Of a stretch of DNA of 64,000 bases, positions 11,990 through 20,952 are shown piece by piece; the first letter of the stretch is position 1; each line of letters starts with the position of its first letter. This stretch comes from Acinetobacter defluvii. GTDB lineage: Bacteria; Pseudomonadota; Gammaproteobacteria; Pseudomonadales; Moraxellaceae. The translations under genes were made by a program, and so were the position numbers. Below the pieces are notes generated by a model, which saw only the letters and a list, made by a program, of their open reading frames with translations, did not search any database and was not told the DNA's origin. The stretch spans positions 1-64,000 of the forward strand of contig NZ_CP029397.2 in the NCBI RefSeq assembly GCF_001704615.3. Reading direction: 5' to 3'.

Positions 11990-13117
11990 ATGACAACAAT
12001 CTATATTGGCGTAATGACTGGAACCAGCATGGACGGCGTCGATTTTGTTGCCGCTTCATTTGATCCTTTACAGATTCATGCCACTTTGACGATGCCTTTT
12101 GATCCCGATTTACGGGATGAATTAATGGCATTGACTTTACCAAGTGACAATGAAATTGATCGAATGGGCAAAGCAGATGTTGCGCTTGCAAGCATGATTG
12201 GAAATGCCATCAACCAACTGATTGCAGAAAATAATTTAGATAAATCACAAATCAAAGCCATTGGCTCACATGGGCAAACCATTCGTCACCGTCCGGAACA
12301 TGGTTTTACTCTGCAAATCGGTGATCCAAATATCATCACTGAAATCACGCAAATTCCTGTAATTTCAGATTTTCGCCGTCGAGATATGGCAGCAGGTGGA
12401 CAAGGTGCACCATTGGTTCCTGCATTTCATCAAGCCTTATTTCAACATCCAACCATTCATCGTGTGATTTTAAATTTGGGGGGGATTGCGAATGTCAGTT
12501 TATTGCCTGCTGGCAATCCAGAAGGTGTTTATGGCTTTGACACAGGACCTGCCAATATTTTGATGGATGCTTGGTGTCATCGTTATACAGGGCAGCCTTA
12601 TGATGAAAATGGCAATTGGGCAGCCTATGGACAACCGATTCGTAGTTTGTTGGATCGCTTACAAGCACATGATTTCTTTTCAAAAGAACCACCTAAAAGT
12701 ACGGGGCGTGAAGACTTCAATTTAGAATGGTTAGATGAACAGATTTCAGATTGGCGTAATGACATTGAATATAATGAGTTGGAAGATACACCTGAAAATA
12801 TCCAAGCAACTTTGATGAAGCTGACTACTCGTGCGATTAAAAAAGCGATTTACCGTTCGCCTTTAGATACAGGTGAAGTCTATGTTTGTGGGGGAGGAGC
12901 ATATAACTCGCATTTGTTAGAACAGTTGCGCTGGCGTTTGCGTAAACATAACTGGTCTGTGCAAACTTCATCTGCTTTGGGACTTTCTCCTACCTGGGTG
13001 GAAGCAACAGCTTTTGCATGGCTAGCGATGCGCTTTGATCATCAACTCAGTGCTAATTTACCCGCTGTCACAGGTGCAAGTGGTTATCGTATTTTAGGTA
13101 CGATCACGGCAGTATGA
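11990..13117 (+). CDS. anmK: Anhydro-N-acetylmuramic acid kinase
   Basis: AnmK phosphorylates and opens 1,6-anhydro-MurNAc recovered from peptidoglycan turnover, giving MurNAc-6-phosphate. The 375-residue protein starts at the ATG at 11990; a longer frame from 11939 adds an unlikely leader. Family motifs are GVMTGTSMDGVD near the N-terminus, GSHGQTIRH, DFRRRDMAAGGQGAPLVP, LNLGGIANVS and GFDTGPANILMDAW. It is a cytosolic cell-wall recycling enzyme. Confidence 0.96.
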   Translation: MTTIYIGVMTGTSMDGVDFVAASFDPLQIHATLTMPFDPDLRDELMALTLPSDNEIDRMGKADVALASMIGNAINQLIAENNLDKSQIKAIGSHGQTIRHRPEHGFTLQIGDPNIITEITQIPVISDFRRRDMAAGGQGAPLVPAFHQALFQHPTIHRVILNLGGIANVSLLPAGNPEGVYGFDTGPANILMDAWCHRYTGQPYDENGNWAAYGQPIRSLLDRLQAHDFFSKEPPKSTGREDFNLEWLDEQISDWRNDIEYNELEDTPENIQATLMKLTTRAIKKAIYRSPLDTGEVYVCGGGAYNSHLLEQLRWRLRKHNWSVQTSSALGLSPTWVEATAFAWLAMRFDHQLSANLPAVTGASGYRILGTITAV

Positions 13118-13136
13118 TTTTTTAAATCTTATCCTC

Positions 13137-13168
13137 AAGGTCAATGTTGTTGAACAATTTTGACCTTT
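13137..13168 (+). terminator. Possible terminator after anmK
   Basis: AAGGTCAA and TTGACCTT form an 8-bp inverted repeat, 20 bp after the anmK stop. The T tract after it is poor, so confidence is limited. Confidence 0.45.
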
Positions 13169-13222
13169 GCTTTGCTGTTAGTGTGTTAAAAGTAATATTT
13201 ATCGCCAAATAAGAAGTAAAAA

Positions 13223-14062
13223 ATGGATATTTCAAAACAACGCATCACATCATTTCAACGAGAAAATCTAAGTTTTGATGTGATTGATACAGGAACATTA
13301 GATGGACAAATTTTCGTGTTATTACACGGTTTCCCTGAAACCAATAAAAGTTGGCAGGAAACTTCTGAAATTTTAAATCAGGCAGGTTATCGGACTTTAG
13401 CAGTCAATCAACGTGGTTATAGTTTGGGCGCACAACCTCAAAAACGCTGTGATTATCGTGGCTCAGCTTTGCTTGAAGATATCAATACTTTACTTGATCT
13501 GATCGGACAGCCTGTTTATTTAGTTGGGCATGATTGGGGCGCAGTGGTGGCTTGGGATGTGGCACAGCATTATCCAAAGAAAATCAAGCATCTGATTACC
13601 GTTTCAGTACCGCATAAAGCAGCATTTATGCAAGCAATGTTGAAAAGTAATCAATTATTCAAATCCTATTATATGGGCTTATTTCAACTCCCTAAAATTC
13701 CTGAATTACTGTTTGAAAAATTTCCAAAAATAGGATTAGGATTGCTCAAAAACTCAGGAATGACACAGCAGCAATTGGATAATTTTAAAAAAGAAATGGT
13801 AGATGAAAAAAGATTAACTTTTGCATTAAATTGGTATCGCGGTTTGCCGTTTAGCTCTAATCGAAATTTACTAAAACCGATCACTGTACCCACTTTATTT
13901 ATTTGGGGGAAACATGACAGTGCTGTTGGGGCAAAAAGCGTGGCGTTGAATCACCGATTTGTCAAAGCACCCTATAAAGAAATTATTATGGATGCAACGC
14001 ATTGGATTCCTGTACAAAATGCCAAAGAACTCAGCGCATACATTTTAGAAGCTGTAGCTTAA
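13223..14062 (+). CDS. Alpha/beta hydrolase, epoxide-hydrolase-like
   Basis: This 279-residue cytosolic enzyme has the oxyanion motif HGFPETNKSW, the nucleophile elbow GHDWGA with Asp as the nucleophile, and a catalytic His in DATHWIPVQ near the C-terminus. An Asp nucleophile with HGFP is characteristic of epoxide hydrolases and the related haloalkane and fluoroacetate dehalogenases. I favour epoxide hydrolase because of the FPE and GHDWG pattern. The natural substrate is unknown. It stands alone and ends at a terminator. Confidence 0.85.
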   Translation: MDISKQRITSFQRENLSFDVIDTGTLDGQIFVLLHGFPETNKSWQETSEILNQAGYRTLAVNQRGYSLGAQPQKRCDYRGSALLEDINTLLDLIGQPVYLVGHDWGAVVAWDVAQHYPKKIKHLITVSVPHKAAFMQAMLKSNQLFKSYYMGLFQLPKIPELLFEKFPKIGLGLLKNSGMTQQQLDNFKKEMVDEKRLTFALNWYRGLPFSSNRNLLKPITVPTLFIWGKHDSAVGAKSVALNHRFVKAPYKEIIMDATHWIPVQNAKELSAYILEAVA

Positions 14063-14080
14063 ACTGTTGTATAAATTAAA

Positions 14081-14102
14081 ATGCCCTCAAATCTGAGGGC
14101 AT
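14081..14102. terminator. Bidirectional terminator
   Basis: ATGCCCTCA and TGAGGGCAT form a 9-bp stem with a 4-base loop, between the convergent hydrolase gene and erpA. Confidence 0.8.
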
Positions 14103-14122
14103 GATAAAAATATGTTCTGATC

Positions 14123-14458
14123 TTAGATCGAGAATGAAGAACCACAACCGCAAGTGGTTGTCGCATTTGGATTATCTACAATAAAGCGAGAACCTTCCAA
14201 ACCTTCGATATAGTCGACCTTTGAACCTACTAAATATTGATAGCTAAGAGAGTCCACCAATACTTTGACATCACCATTACTAAATTCAGCATCGTCGTCA
14301 TTCATGCTTTCTGCGAAATTAAAACCATAAGAAAATCCTGAGCAGCCACCACCTGTTACATATACACGTAACATAAGTTCTTGATTACCTTCACTATCAC
14401 GAAGTTGACGAACTTTATTCGCTGCATTATCAGTTAGTTCAAGAGCTTGGGCATTCAT
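14123..14458 (-). CDS. erpA: Iron-sulfur cluster insertion protein ErpA
   Basis: ErpA is an A-type carrier that delivers Fe-S clusters to apoproteins such as those of isoprenoid synthesis. The 111-residue protein has the three cluster-binding cysteines: one in [13 protein letters not shown] and two in the C-terminal CGCGSSF. Length and ending are typical. A 30-bp palindrome lies just upstream of the start. Confidence 0.96.
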   Translation of the reverse strand: MNAQALELTDNAANKVRQLRDSEGNQELMLRVYVTGGGCSGFSYGFNFAESMNDDDAEFSNGDVKVLVDSLSYQYLVGSKVDYIEGLEGSRFIVDNPNATTTCGCGSSFSI

Positions 14459-14507
14459 GGGGGATATTCCTCAAACGAGTTTGAATAGTGTCTTTTTCAA
14501 ATAAAAA

Positions 14508-14537
14508 GACCATATATAGTATACTCAATATATGGTC
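14508..14537. promoter_or_regulatory. Perfect 10-10-10 palindrome upstream of erpA
   Basis: The arms GACCATATAT (14508-14517) and ATATATGGTC (14528-14537) are perfect complements separated by 10 bases. The element lies 50 bp before the erpA start and could overlap its promoter. It does not match the E. coli IscR type 1 or type 2 spacing or the Fur box. It is a candidate operator for an unidentified regulator. Confidence 0.45.
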
Positions 14538-14591
14538 AGTCTGTGAACTTTAAAGTGAATTCTGAGTAATTTTGTTGGGTATTAACTCAAA

Positions 14592-15596
14592 TTACTTGTA
14601 GTTTTCATCTTGTAAGGCACATTCAAAATTTTTAGGGTCATTCTTACAGCGGAATTGCCATAATAATTTCATCATTTGTTTATTATAAACTCCTTGCTTG
14701 GTCAAACTGATACGAGACTCACGCATCAGTTTTTGATAGCCAGGTTTGTCACCCGCAGGGACTTGCATCCAATATTTTGCAGGAATGTCAGCTTTCATTT
14801 TTCCAAGAATCGTAAAAGCGCGTGGCAGTTGTCCTTTTACCCAATCTCGTGACTTTTGTCCAAAACCTTCTGGAAATTTATCTTTACGGATAATTAAGTT
14901 ACCTGTGACTTGTAAAATTGGATAATTTACAATTGCGCCTTTGCTACCTAACCCTTTATGTAATTCTAAAGGTTTAAATACCGCAGCAGGTGCACCAATA
15001 ATATCGACTTGTCCATTATTGAATTTTGCACCAAAGTTAGTGACATCTGCGCTCACTGCTTGCGCACCGATTTGTTGAACCATGATTTTTTGTGCTTGGT
15101 CATAGTCGAGCACTGCTATTTTTTTACCAGCAGCTTTAGCAACCGTATTAATATTGCGGTCATTCACCATTAAAAAGGCATCACCCACAGGGATGACACC
15201 GACCACTTCATATTGTCCATTAGTCATATGTTTTGCAAAGTTTGGTGAGGTTAAACCCTGCATAATTTTTACTGCAAGATTTAGATCAGGAATAGCACCA
15301 ATTGCATCTAAAGAACCTGTAAAATTGTTGAACTGACGACCACGCATACCTGTTACGCTGATACCGTCACATTTCCCAGCTTTGAAGTCTTCTGCGATCA
15401 CGGCTTCATTTTGATTAACTTTGAGCTCTATGTCAGCGCCCCAAGATTTTGCAGCGAGTTGGTAATCTTTCATAAGATTAAAAACATCACCATTTTTACC
15501 GACTAAGTCAAATACACACATGACTTGTTTGGCTTGTACGGTAGAAACTGCAGCACATAAACTTGCAGCCACTAACAGGGTTTTGGAGTATTTCAT
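14592..15596 (-). CDS. Putative periplasmic solute-binding protein (AdeT/DUF6091-like), paralogue 2
   Basis: I chose the ATG at 15596 (334 residues, MKYSKTLLVAASL), which follows a GGAAAAATAAA site and gives the same length as its neighbours. The signal peptide ends near STVQA-KQ. The mature protein begins VMCVFDLVGKNGDVF and ends with the paired cysteine region QFRCKNDPKNFEC. It is the most divergent of the four paralogues: for example FRCKNDPK replaces ARCTVDRT. It is the last of three tandem minus-strand copies. The ligand is unknown. Confidence 0.85.
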   Translation of the reverse strand: MKYSKTLLVAASLCAAVSTVQAKQVMCVFDLVGKNGDVFNLMKDYQLAAKSWGADIELKVNQNEAVIAEDFKAGKCDGISVTGMRGRQFNNFTGSLDAIGAIPDLNLAVKIMQGLTSPNFAKHMTNGQYEVVGVIPVGDAFLMVNDRNINTVAKAAGKKIAVLDYDQAQKIMVQQIGAQAVSADVTNFGAKFNNGQVDIIGAPAAVFKPLELHKGLGSKGAIVNYPILQVTGNLIIRKDKFPEGFGQKSRDWVKGQLPRAFTILGKMKADIPAKYWMQVPAGDKPGYQKLMRESRISLTKQGVYNKQMMKLLWQFRCKNDPKNFECALQDENYK

Positions 15597-15733
15597 TTTA
15601 TTTTTCCATTCCATGATCAAATTATTTTTGTAATATGTACGGCCTAAGGAATTTTCTTGCTCAGGCAGATGGTATAAGATTAAGTGTTAATGATTTATGC
15701 AACAATGACTTAAATGACAAATTAAAAACAGAA

Positions 15734-15761
15734 AAAAACCCAGAACAAATTCTGGGTTTTT
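15734..15761 (-). terminator. Intrinsic terminator between paralogues
   Basis: AAAACCCAGA and TCTGGGTTTT form a strong stem with T runs on both strands, 15 bp beyond the stop of paralogue 3. Paralogues 2 and 3 are therefore probably separate transcripts. Confidence 0.85.
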
Positions 15762-15776
15762 CGTTTTAAATCAACA

Positions 15777-16781
15777 TTATTCGCCAGCTAAGCTACATTC
15801 AAAATTCGCTTTGTCGACAGAACAACGTGCTTTTTTAAGTACCGACATCATACTAGGATCGTAAACACCCATTTTAGTTAATTCTAAACGACCGTCACGC
15901 ATCATTTTTTGATATTTTAATTTGTCATCGGCAGTTAAGTTGACTTTATACTTTGCAGGAATCGATGCTTCTAAACGATTGATCATTGCAAAGCTCTTCG
16001 GCAAGTTCTTCACAAAGTAATCACGTGATTTTTGACCAAAACCTGCAGGGAATTTTTCTGGGCGAATCAAGAAATCAGCTGTAATTTGCATTACAGGGAA
16101 GTTGAATACTGCACCATTTGAACCTAAACCTTTGTTTAACTCTAATGGTTTGTATGCATATGCTGGCGCACCAATCATATCCACTTGACCATTGTTAAAT
16201 TTCGCAGCAAAGTTCGAAATATCAGAAATAACTGCTTGCGCACCGACACGTTGAACAATCACTTTTTGTGCTTGGTCATAACCTAAAACTGCGAATTTCT
16301 TACCTGCAGCTTTTTCAATTGAGTTGATATTTTTGTCACGAACAAAAATGAATGCCGAACCTAAAGGTGCCACACCTGCAACTTCGTATTTTTTACCGCC
16401 AAGGTTAGACACCATTTTGCTTGCATTACGCGCATCTAAAGCGAAAGTAATTGCTTTTTGCGCGATTGCATTACTTGGTACACCACCTAGAGAATCGATC
16501 GAGCCAACAAATTTGTTGTATTGACGAGCACGCATTGCAGTCATGAATACGCCATCACATTTACCAGCTTTAAAATCGTTATCTGCAACAGCTTCGTCTT
16601 GTTTCGGAATTAAAGTAACATCTGCACCCCAACCTTTTGCAGCTAATGCCCACTCTTGAGCCATTTGGAAAGATTCACCAGATTTACCTAATAAATCAAA
16701 TACACAAACATTAATTGCAGCATTTGCAGCTGTTGTACTCAAACCTAAGATTGTAGCGGCAGCTAAAGCTATTTTTTTCAT
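15777..16781 (-). CDS. Putative periplasmic solute-binding protein (AdeT/DUF6091-like), paralogue 3
   Basis: I chose the ATG at 16781 (334 residues), which follows an AAGGA site and starts a classic signal peptide MKKIALAAATILGL cut near ANA-AI. The mature protein begins INVCVFDLLGKSGESF and ends KKARCSVDKANFECSLAGE. It shares FNNGQVDMIGAPAYAYKPLELNKG-type sequence with its neighbours, indicating local duplication. It is predicted to be periplasmic. Some databases name relatives AdeT, although no efflux domain is present. Confidence 0.86.
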   Translation of the reverse strand: MKKIALAAATILGLSTTAANAAINVCVFDLLGKSGESFQMAQEWALAAKGWGADVTLIPKQDEAVADNDFKAGKCDGVFMTAMRARQYNKFVGSIDSLGGVPSNAIAQKAITFALDARNASKMVSNLGGKKYEVAGVAPLGSAFIFVRDKNINSIEKAAGKKFAVLGYDQAQKVIVQRVGAQAVISDISNFAAKFNNGQVDMIGAPAYAYKPLELNKGLGSNGAVFNFPVMQITADFLIRPEKFPAGFGQKSRDYFVKNLPKSFAMINRLEASIPAKYKVNLTADDKLKYQKMMRDGRLELTKMGVYDPSMMSVLKKARCSVDKANFECSLAGE

Positions 16782-17169
16782 ATTTTGGTCCTTGTCAATT
16801 ATACATCCATAATTGGAGTTTCTTTTAACCGTCATATTAATCAACTTTTTTTAAAAAAAATAGAGCTTTTACTCCATTTTTTTGTATATTTTGAACCATT
16901 GCATTATTTTATTTTTCACGTTAAGAGATAATGAGGTATATATAGACAATTATATTTAAGATGCTGTATTTTAATCATATAATTTATTTTCATGATTGTT
17001 TTTTAGATAAATGTTAGTTTTTAATATTAAAAACTAAAATAAAATAATCGTAACATTTTGTTTTTGATTATATAAAAATCTATTTTTATTTCCATCCTCA
17101 TCAGTCACCTGCCTGATCAGCTTGCGACTGATAGGGATTATTCAATCTTAAAAATATGAAAACTAAACA
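16782..17169. other. Gene-free stretch between paralogues 3 and 4
   Basis: This AT-rich gap presumably carries the promoter of paralogue 3. Near 17101-17131 TCAGTC and GACTGA flank CTGATCAG, a weak hairpin that could end paralogue 4 transcripts. I see no ORF worth calling. Confidence 0.5.
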
Positions 17170-18174
17170 TTATTCGTCTGTTAATGAACATTCAAAATTA
17201 GTGCGATCTACTGTACAACGTGCTCTTTTTAGTACGGACATCATGGTTGCATCGTAGACGCCACGTTGAGTTAATTCGATTCGTCCATCCCGTAATAATT
17301 TTTGATATCGGATTTGATCTTCTTTAGAAATGGTAAGTTTATATTTTGCAGGAATTTCTGCCTCTAAGCGTTGGATCATTTTAAAAGATTGCGGCAAACG
17401 TTTTGTTGACCAAGTACGAGACTTATTACCAAAACCTAGTGGAAATTTATCTGCTTTGATAATGACATTTGCCGTTACATGCAATACAGGATAAGTAAAC
17501 ATCGCGCCTTTTGTTCCTAAACCCTTATGTATTTCAAGTGGTTTAAATGCATATGCTGGTGAAGGTACAGCATCTACTTCGCCATTATTAAATCTATTTA
17601 CAAAATTTGAGATATTAGAAGGAACCCCAACCGCATTAATCCGTTCAATAGCTGTTTTCTGAGCGATGTCATAGCTTAAATACGCCACTTTTTTACCTTT
17701 GGCTTTATCTATATTGTTCATTGCACGGTCACGTACAAAAATATAAGCTAAACCAATAGGACTAATTGCAACGAGTTCATATTTAACTCCATTTTTAACA
17801 GAGGTGAGTCTTTGTGCATTGCGTCGATCTAAAGCATAAACAATGGCTTTTTCGGCAATAGAGTAGCTTGGCACACTGCCTAAAGCATCTAATGATCCTC
17901 CAAACTTATTGTATTCACGTGAGCGCATTGTGGTCATGGCAACCGCGTCACATTTATCAGTTTTAAAATCATTATCTGCTTGTTCTTCTGATTTATATGC
18001 AATGAGGTTAATGTCTGCACCCCAATTTTTAGCAGCTAAGGCCCATTCTTCCATAATTTTATAGGATTCACCTGCTTTTCCCAGTAAATCAAATACGCAA
18101 ACATTTTGTTTTGCTTGAGCTAAAGGTGATATGAATAGACCTAAACTACATATCAAAAATAATTTATTTTTCAT
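17170..18174 (-). CDS. Putative periplasmic solute-binding protein (AdeT/DUF6091-like), paralogue 4
   Basis: This 334-residue exported protein follows an AAGGAAATAAAA site. The signal peptide MKNKLFLICSLGLFISP ends near LAQA-KQ. The mature protein begins NVCVFDLLGKAGESYK, and its C-terminal ARCTVDRTNFECSLTDE is nearly the same as in paralogue 1, which lies 7 kb away on the other strand. With paralogues 2 and 3 it forms a tandem array. Function and ligand are not known. Confidence 0.86.
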   Translation of the reverse strand: MKNKLFLICSLGLFISPLAQAKQNVCVFDLLGKAGESYKIMEEWALAAKNWGADINLIAYKSEEQADNDFKTDKCDAVAMTTMRSREYNKFGGSLDALGSVPSYSIAEKAIVYALDRRNAQRLTSVKNGVKYELVAISPIGLAYIFVRDRAMNNIDKAKGKKVAYLSYDIAQKTAIERINAVGVPSNISNFVNRFNNGEVDAVPSPAYAFKPLEIHKGLGTKGAMFTYPVLHVTANVIIKADKFPLGFGNKSRTWSTKRLPQSFKMIQRLEAEIPAKYKLTISKEDQIRYQKLLRDGRIELTQRGVYDATMMSVLKRARCTVDRTNFECSLTDE

Positions 18175-18498
18175 TTTTATTTCCTTAATATTTTATCCAT
18201 CTGAATTTACACATTTTTATCTGTTTTAGCATAGAGTAAGTAACTGATCAAATACTATGCGCTGAGCGGTCGTATTGAATCTAAGTTGCGAAAACGAAAT
18301 GGAGATCAAAGAGGCTGATTAGCTTAAGTGCAAAGTTGTATTTGTTTTAAAAAATATTTTAATTAATTTTTAAAATACATGATTTTAACTGATATTTTTA
18401 AAATTAAAATTTTAAATAAATGTTCAAATTATATTCATAAAAGCTAAATATTTTCACGCCACAATGAGTTTATATACAAAATGATCTTAGAGTGCCTT
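18175..18498. other. Gene-free divergent intergenic region
   Basis: This region separates paralogue 4 (minus) from the nucleotidase gene (plus) and must hold both promoters. The part nearest the nucleotidase gene is very AT-rich. I could not pick a convincing -35/-10 pair or operator. Confidence 0.5.
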
Positions 18499-20493
18499 AT
18501 GCAATATTTAAATAAAAAAAGAGTTTTGGCTATTTTACCTTTATGCGTGATGTTTACCGCATGTAATGACGACAAAGATGTTGTAGTTGTTCAACCGCCT
18601 GTTGAAAATAAAAGCTTAGAATTAAATATTCTACATATCAATGATCATCATTCACATTTAGATGAAGACAAAGATGGTTTTGCCTTAAAAGCCAATGTGG
18701 GACATGGCGATGAAGATTTTAATGCAGGCAAAGGAGGTTTTGCGCGTGTTACTGCGATGATCAATCAGTTGGCAGCTGAAAAGAAAAATGTCTTTAAAAT
18801 GCATGCAGGCGATGCGATTACAGGTGATTTATATTATAACCTAACCGATGGCAAGGCGGATGCTGATGCCATGAATACAGTATGTTTTGACACTTTTACC
18901 TTGGGTAATCACGAGTTCGATTCGACCGATGTTGGTTTGAAAAAATTTATAGACTTTTTAGATCAAGGCAATTGTAAGGAAAAAACTAAAATTTTATCTG
19001 CCAATGTGAGCTTTGGTGCATCTTCACCCTTATATAAAACTAATCGTATTCAAAAATCTCAAATCTTTGAAAAAGATGGAGTGAAGTTTGCGGTGATTGG
19101 TTTGACCATTGCAGGAAAAACCAAAAATTCATCACAACCTAACTCAGATACGACTTTCGCAGATGAGATTGTGACTGCACAAAAAGAAATTGATCAGTTA
19201 AAAGCGCAAGGCATTAAAAATATTATTTTACAAACGCATGTCGGTTATGACCTTGACCAGAAATTAGCGACTGCGTTGACTGATGTGGATGTGATTGTAG
19301 GGGGAGATTCACATACCTTACTTGGACCAAAAAGTTTAAAAAAATATAGTTTAAGTCCTGAAGGCGCTTATCCAACCCAACTTAAAAATAAAAATGGTGA
19401 GGCAGTTTGTGTTGCGCAAGCTTGGGAATATAGCAATATTGTCGGTGAGTTAAATGTGAAATTTGACAAAGATGGGAAAATTGCCAGCTGTACAGGGACA
19501 CCACATCTACTTCTAGGCGAAGACATTAAACGTACCGCAGACATTAAAAAATATAATGCGGATTTAATGCAATTTAATGCGGGTAAAAGTCCAGCACAGC
19601 AAAAAATCTATAATCGTGATGAGATTCCCAATATCAGTGTGGCTGAAAAAGATCTTATTTTAAATCAAATTAAAGCAGATCAAGTGCCATTTAATTTTAT
19701 TCAGCCTGATCCAAAAACGTTAAATGTGCTAAAACCGTATCAAACCCAAAAACAAAAGTTTGCAGAAGAAGTCGTTGGACAAGCGACAGATAATTTGTGT
19801 TCACGCCGTGTGCCAGGTACTCAACGTGATGTGGGACGTTCGACTTTGGGGGATGTGTGTAATAAAAACACCCATGTCGATCAACATGGTGGTGATATTC
19901 AACAGATCATTGCTGAAGCTTTCTTACAACAAGGTAAAGCGTTCTTTGGTGCAGATATTTCCATCCAAAATGGTGGGGGAGTACGTGAAGATGTTGCACA
20001 AGGCAATGTCACCGTGGGTAAGATTTATAGTGTATTACCATTTAAAAATACCTTGGTTGAACTGCATCTAACGGGTGCAGAAGTCAAAGCCACTTTAGAA
20101 GATGCGATCGACAGTGTAATTGCCAATAATACAGGCAGCTATCCATATACGGGCGGTTTACGTTGGAATGTTGATTTTAGCAAAAATAAAGGTCAGCGTT
20201 TAACCCAGCTTCAAGTCCGCAATCAAGATGGTAAATATGATGCTTTAGATTTAAATAAAACCTATAAAATCGTGACGATTGATTTCTTGGCAAATGGTAA
20301 AGACGGTTATACGACTTTAAGTAGTATTACTGGGGATCGTCGTTCCAATGTCGGTTTGGATTATGCCGAAGCCTTTTTAAAGTATACGCAAGGCTTGGCG
20401 GGACAAATAGGACAAAAGAAAATTAATAAATTGCCAACAGAAGCATATAGTACTCAACAGTTTGTTGATGTTGCGAAAACGCAAACCCAATAA
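18499..20493 (+). CDS. 5'-nucleotidase / metallophosphatase lipoprotein
   Basis: This 664-residue enzyme probably hydrolyses nucleotides outside the inner membrane. The N-terminal signal ends in a lipobox-like FTAC, suggesting a lipoprotein. The metallophosphatase motifs are INDHHSH, GDAITGD, LGNHEFD and GGDSHT, binding a two-metal centre. The C-terminal 5'-nucleotidase domain has IQNGGGVRED and ANGKDGYT. The domain order matches UshA and NadN. I chose the ATG at 18499, preceded by AGAG, over an upstream ATG at 18481 without a ribosome-binding site. Substrate choice (AMP, NAD or others) cannot be read from sequence. Confidence 0.9.
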   Translation: MQYLNKKRVLAILPLCVMFTACNDDKDVVVVQPPVENKSLELNILHINDHHSHLDEDKDGFALKANVGHGDEDFNAGKGGFARVTAMINQLAAEKKNVFKMHAGDAITGDLYYNLTDGKADADAMNTVCFDTFTLGNHEFDSTDVGLKKFIDFLDQGNCKEKTKILSANVSFGASSPLYKTNRIQKSQIFEKDGVKFAVIGLTIAGKTKNSSQPNSDTTFADEIVTAQKEIDQLKAQGIKNIILQTHVGYDLDQKLATALTDVDVIVGGDSHTLLGPKSLKKYSLSPEGAYPTQLKNKNGEAVCVAQAWEYSNIVGELNVKFDKDGKIASCTGTPHLLLGEDIKRTADIKKYNADLMQFNAGKSPAQQKIYNRDEIPNISVAEKDLILNQIKADQVPFNFIQPDPKTLNVLKPYQTQKQKFAEEVVGQATDNLCSRRVPGTQRDVGRSTLGDVCNKNTHVDQHGGDIQQIIAEAFLQQGKAFFGADISIQNGGGVREDVAQGNVTVGKIYSVLPFKNTLVELHLTGAEVKATLEDAIDSVIANNTGSYPYTGGLRWNVDFSKNKGQRLTQLQVRNQDGKYDALDLNKTYKIVTIDFLANGKDGYTTLSSITGDRRSNVGLDYAEAFLKYTQGLAGQIGQKKINKLPTEAYSTQQFVDVAKTQTQ

Positions 20494-20505
20494 ATTGAAC
20501 CTTAC

Positions 20506-20530
20506 AAAAATCCTGCCTAGCAGGATTTTT
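20506..20530 (+). terminator. Intrinsic terminator after the nucleotidase gene
   Basis: AAAAATCCTGC and GCAGGATTTTT form an 11-bp stem with a 3-base loop, followed by GTTTTTT. Confidence 0.9.
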
Positions 20531-20952
20531 GTTTTTTATACAGAAAATAACTTGCAGTTTGAAAAATGCACAATTAGAATAACGCCCAAAATAAGCCGTG
20601 GTGGCTTAAAATCAATAATGAATCCAACTTTAAGCTTTACTTTTTATTGATCTTGTAGCGTTGCCTTTGACAAGATCACAATCTCCACCTTACTGGTTGC
20701 AGGATGACCATAATATCTTGATTTAACCCGCCTTTTCATTGATCCAAAAGCATGTCTATTTGGAATATTCGGGAGAAAAATCATGTTGTTTATTCAAGTA
20801 ATCTATGCTGGTTTACGATAAAACCATATAAAACTAAATGCGCTAAATTGCGTGTAGAACTTAGAAACTTTGAAAGAATATAAATGTTTTCAGTACATTG
20901 TGTTGCCTAGAAAAATGCAATGTACTCACATTTGAAAATTGTTAGTGAACAT
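20531..20952. other. Gene-free stretch with two inverted repeats
   Basis: I see no real gene here. TGATCTTGT/ACAAGATCA (20648-20678) is a 9-bp inverted repeat with a 13-base loop. AGTACATTG/CAATGTACT (20892-20926) is another 9-bp repeat and overlaps the first possible ATG of the next gene. Confidence 0.55.
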
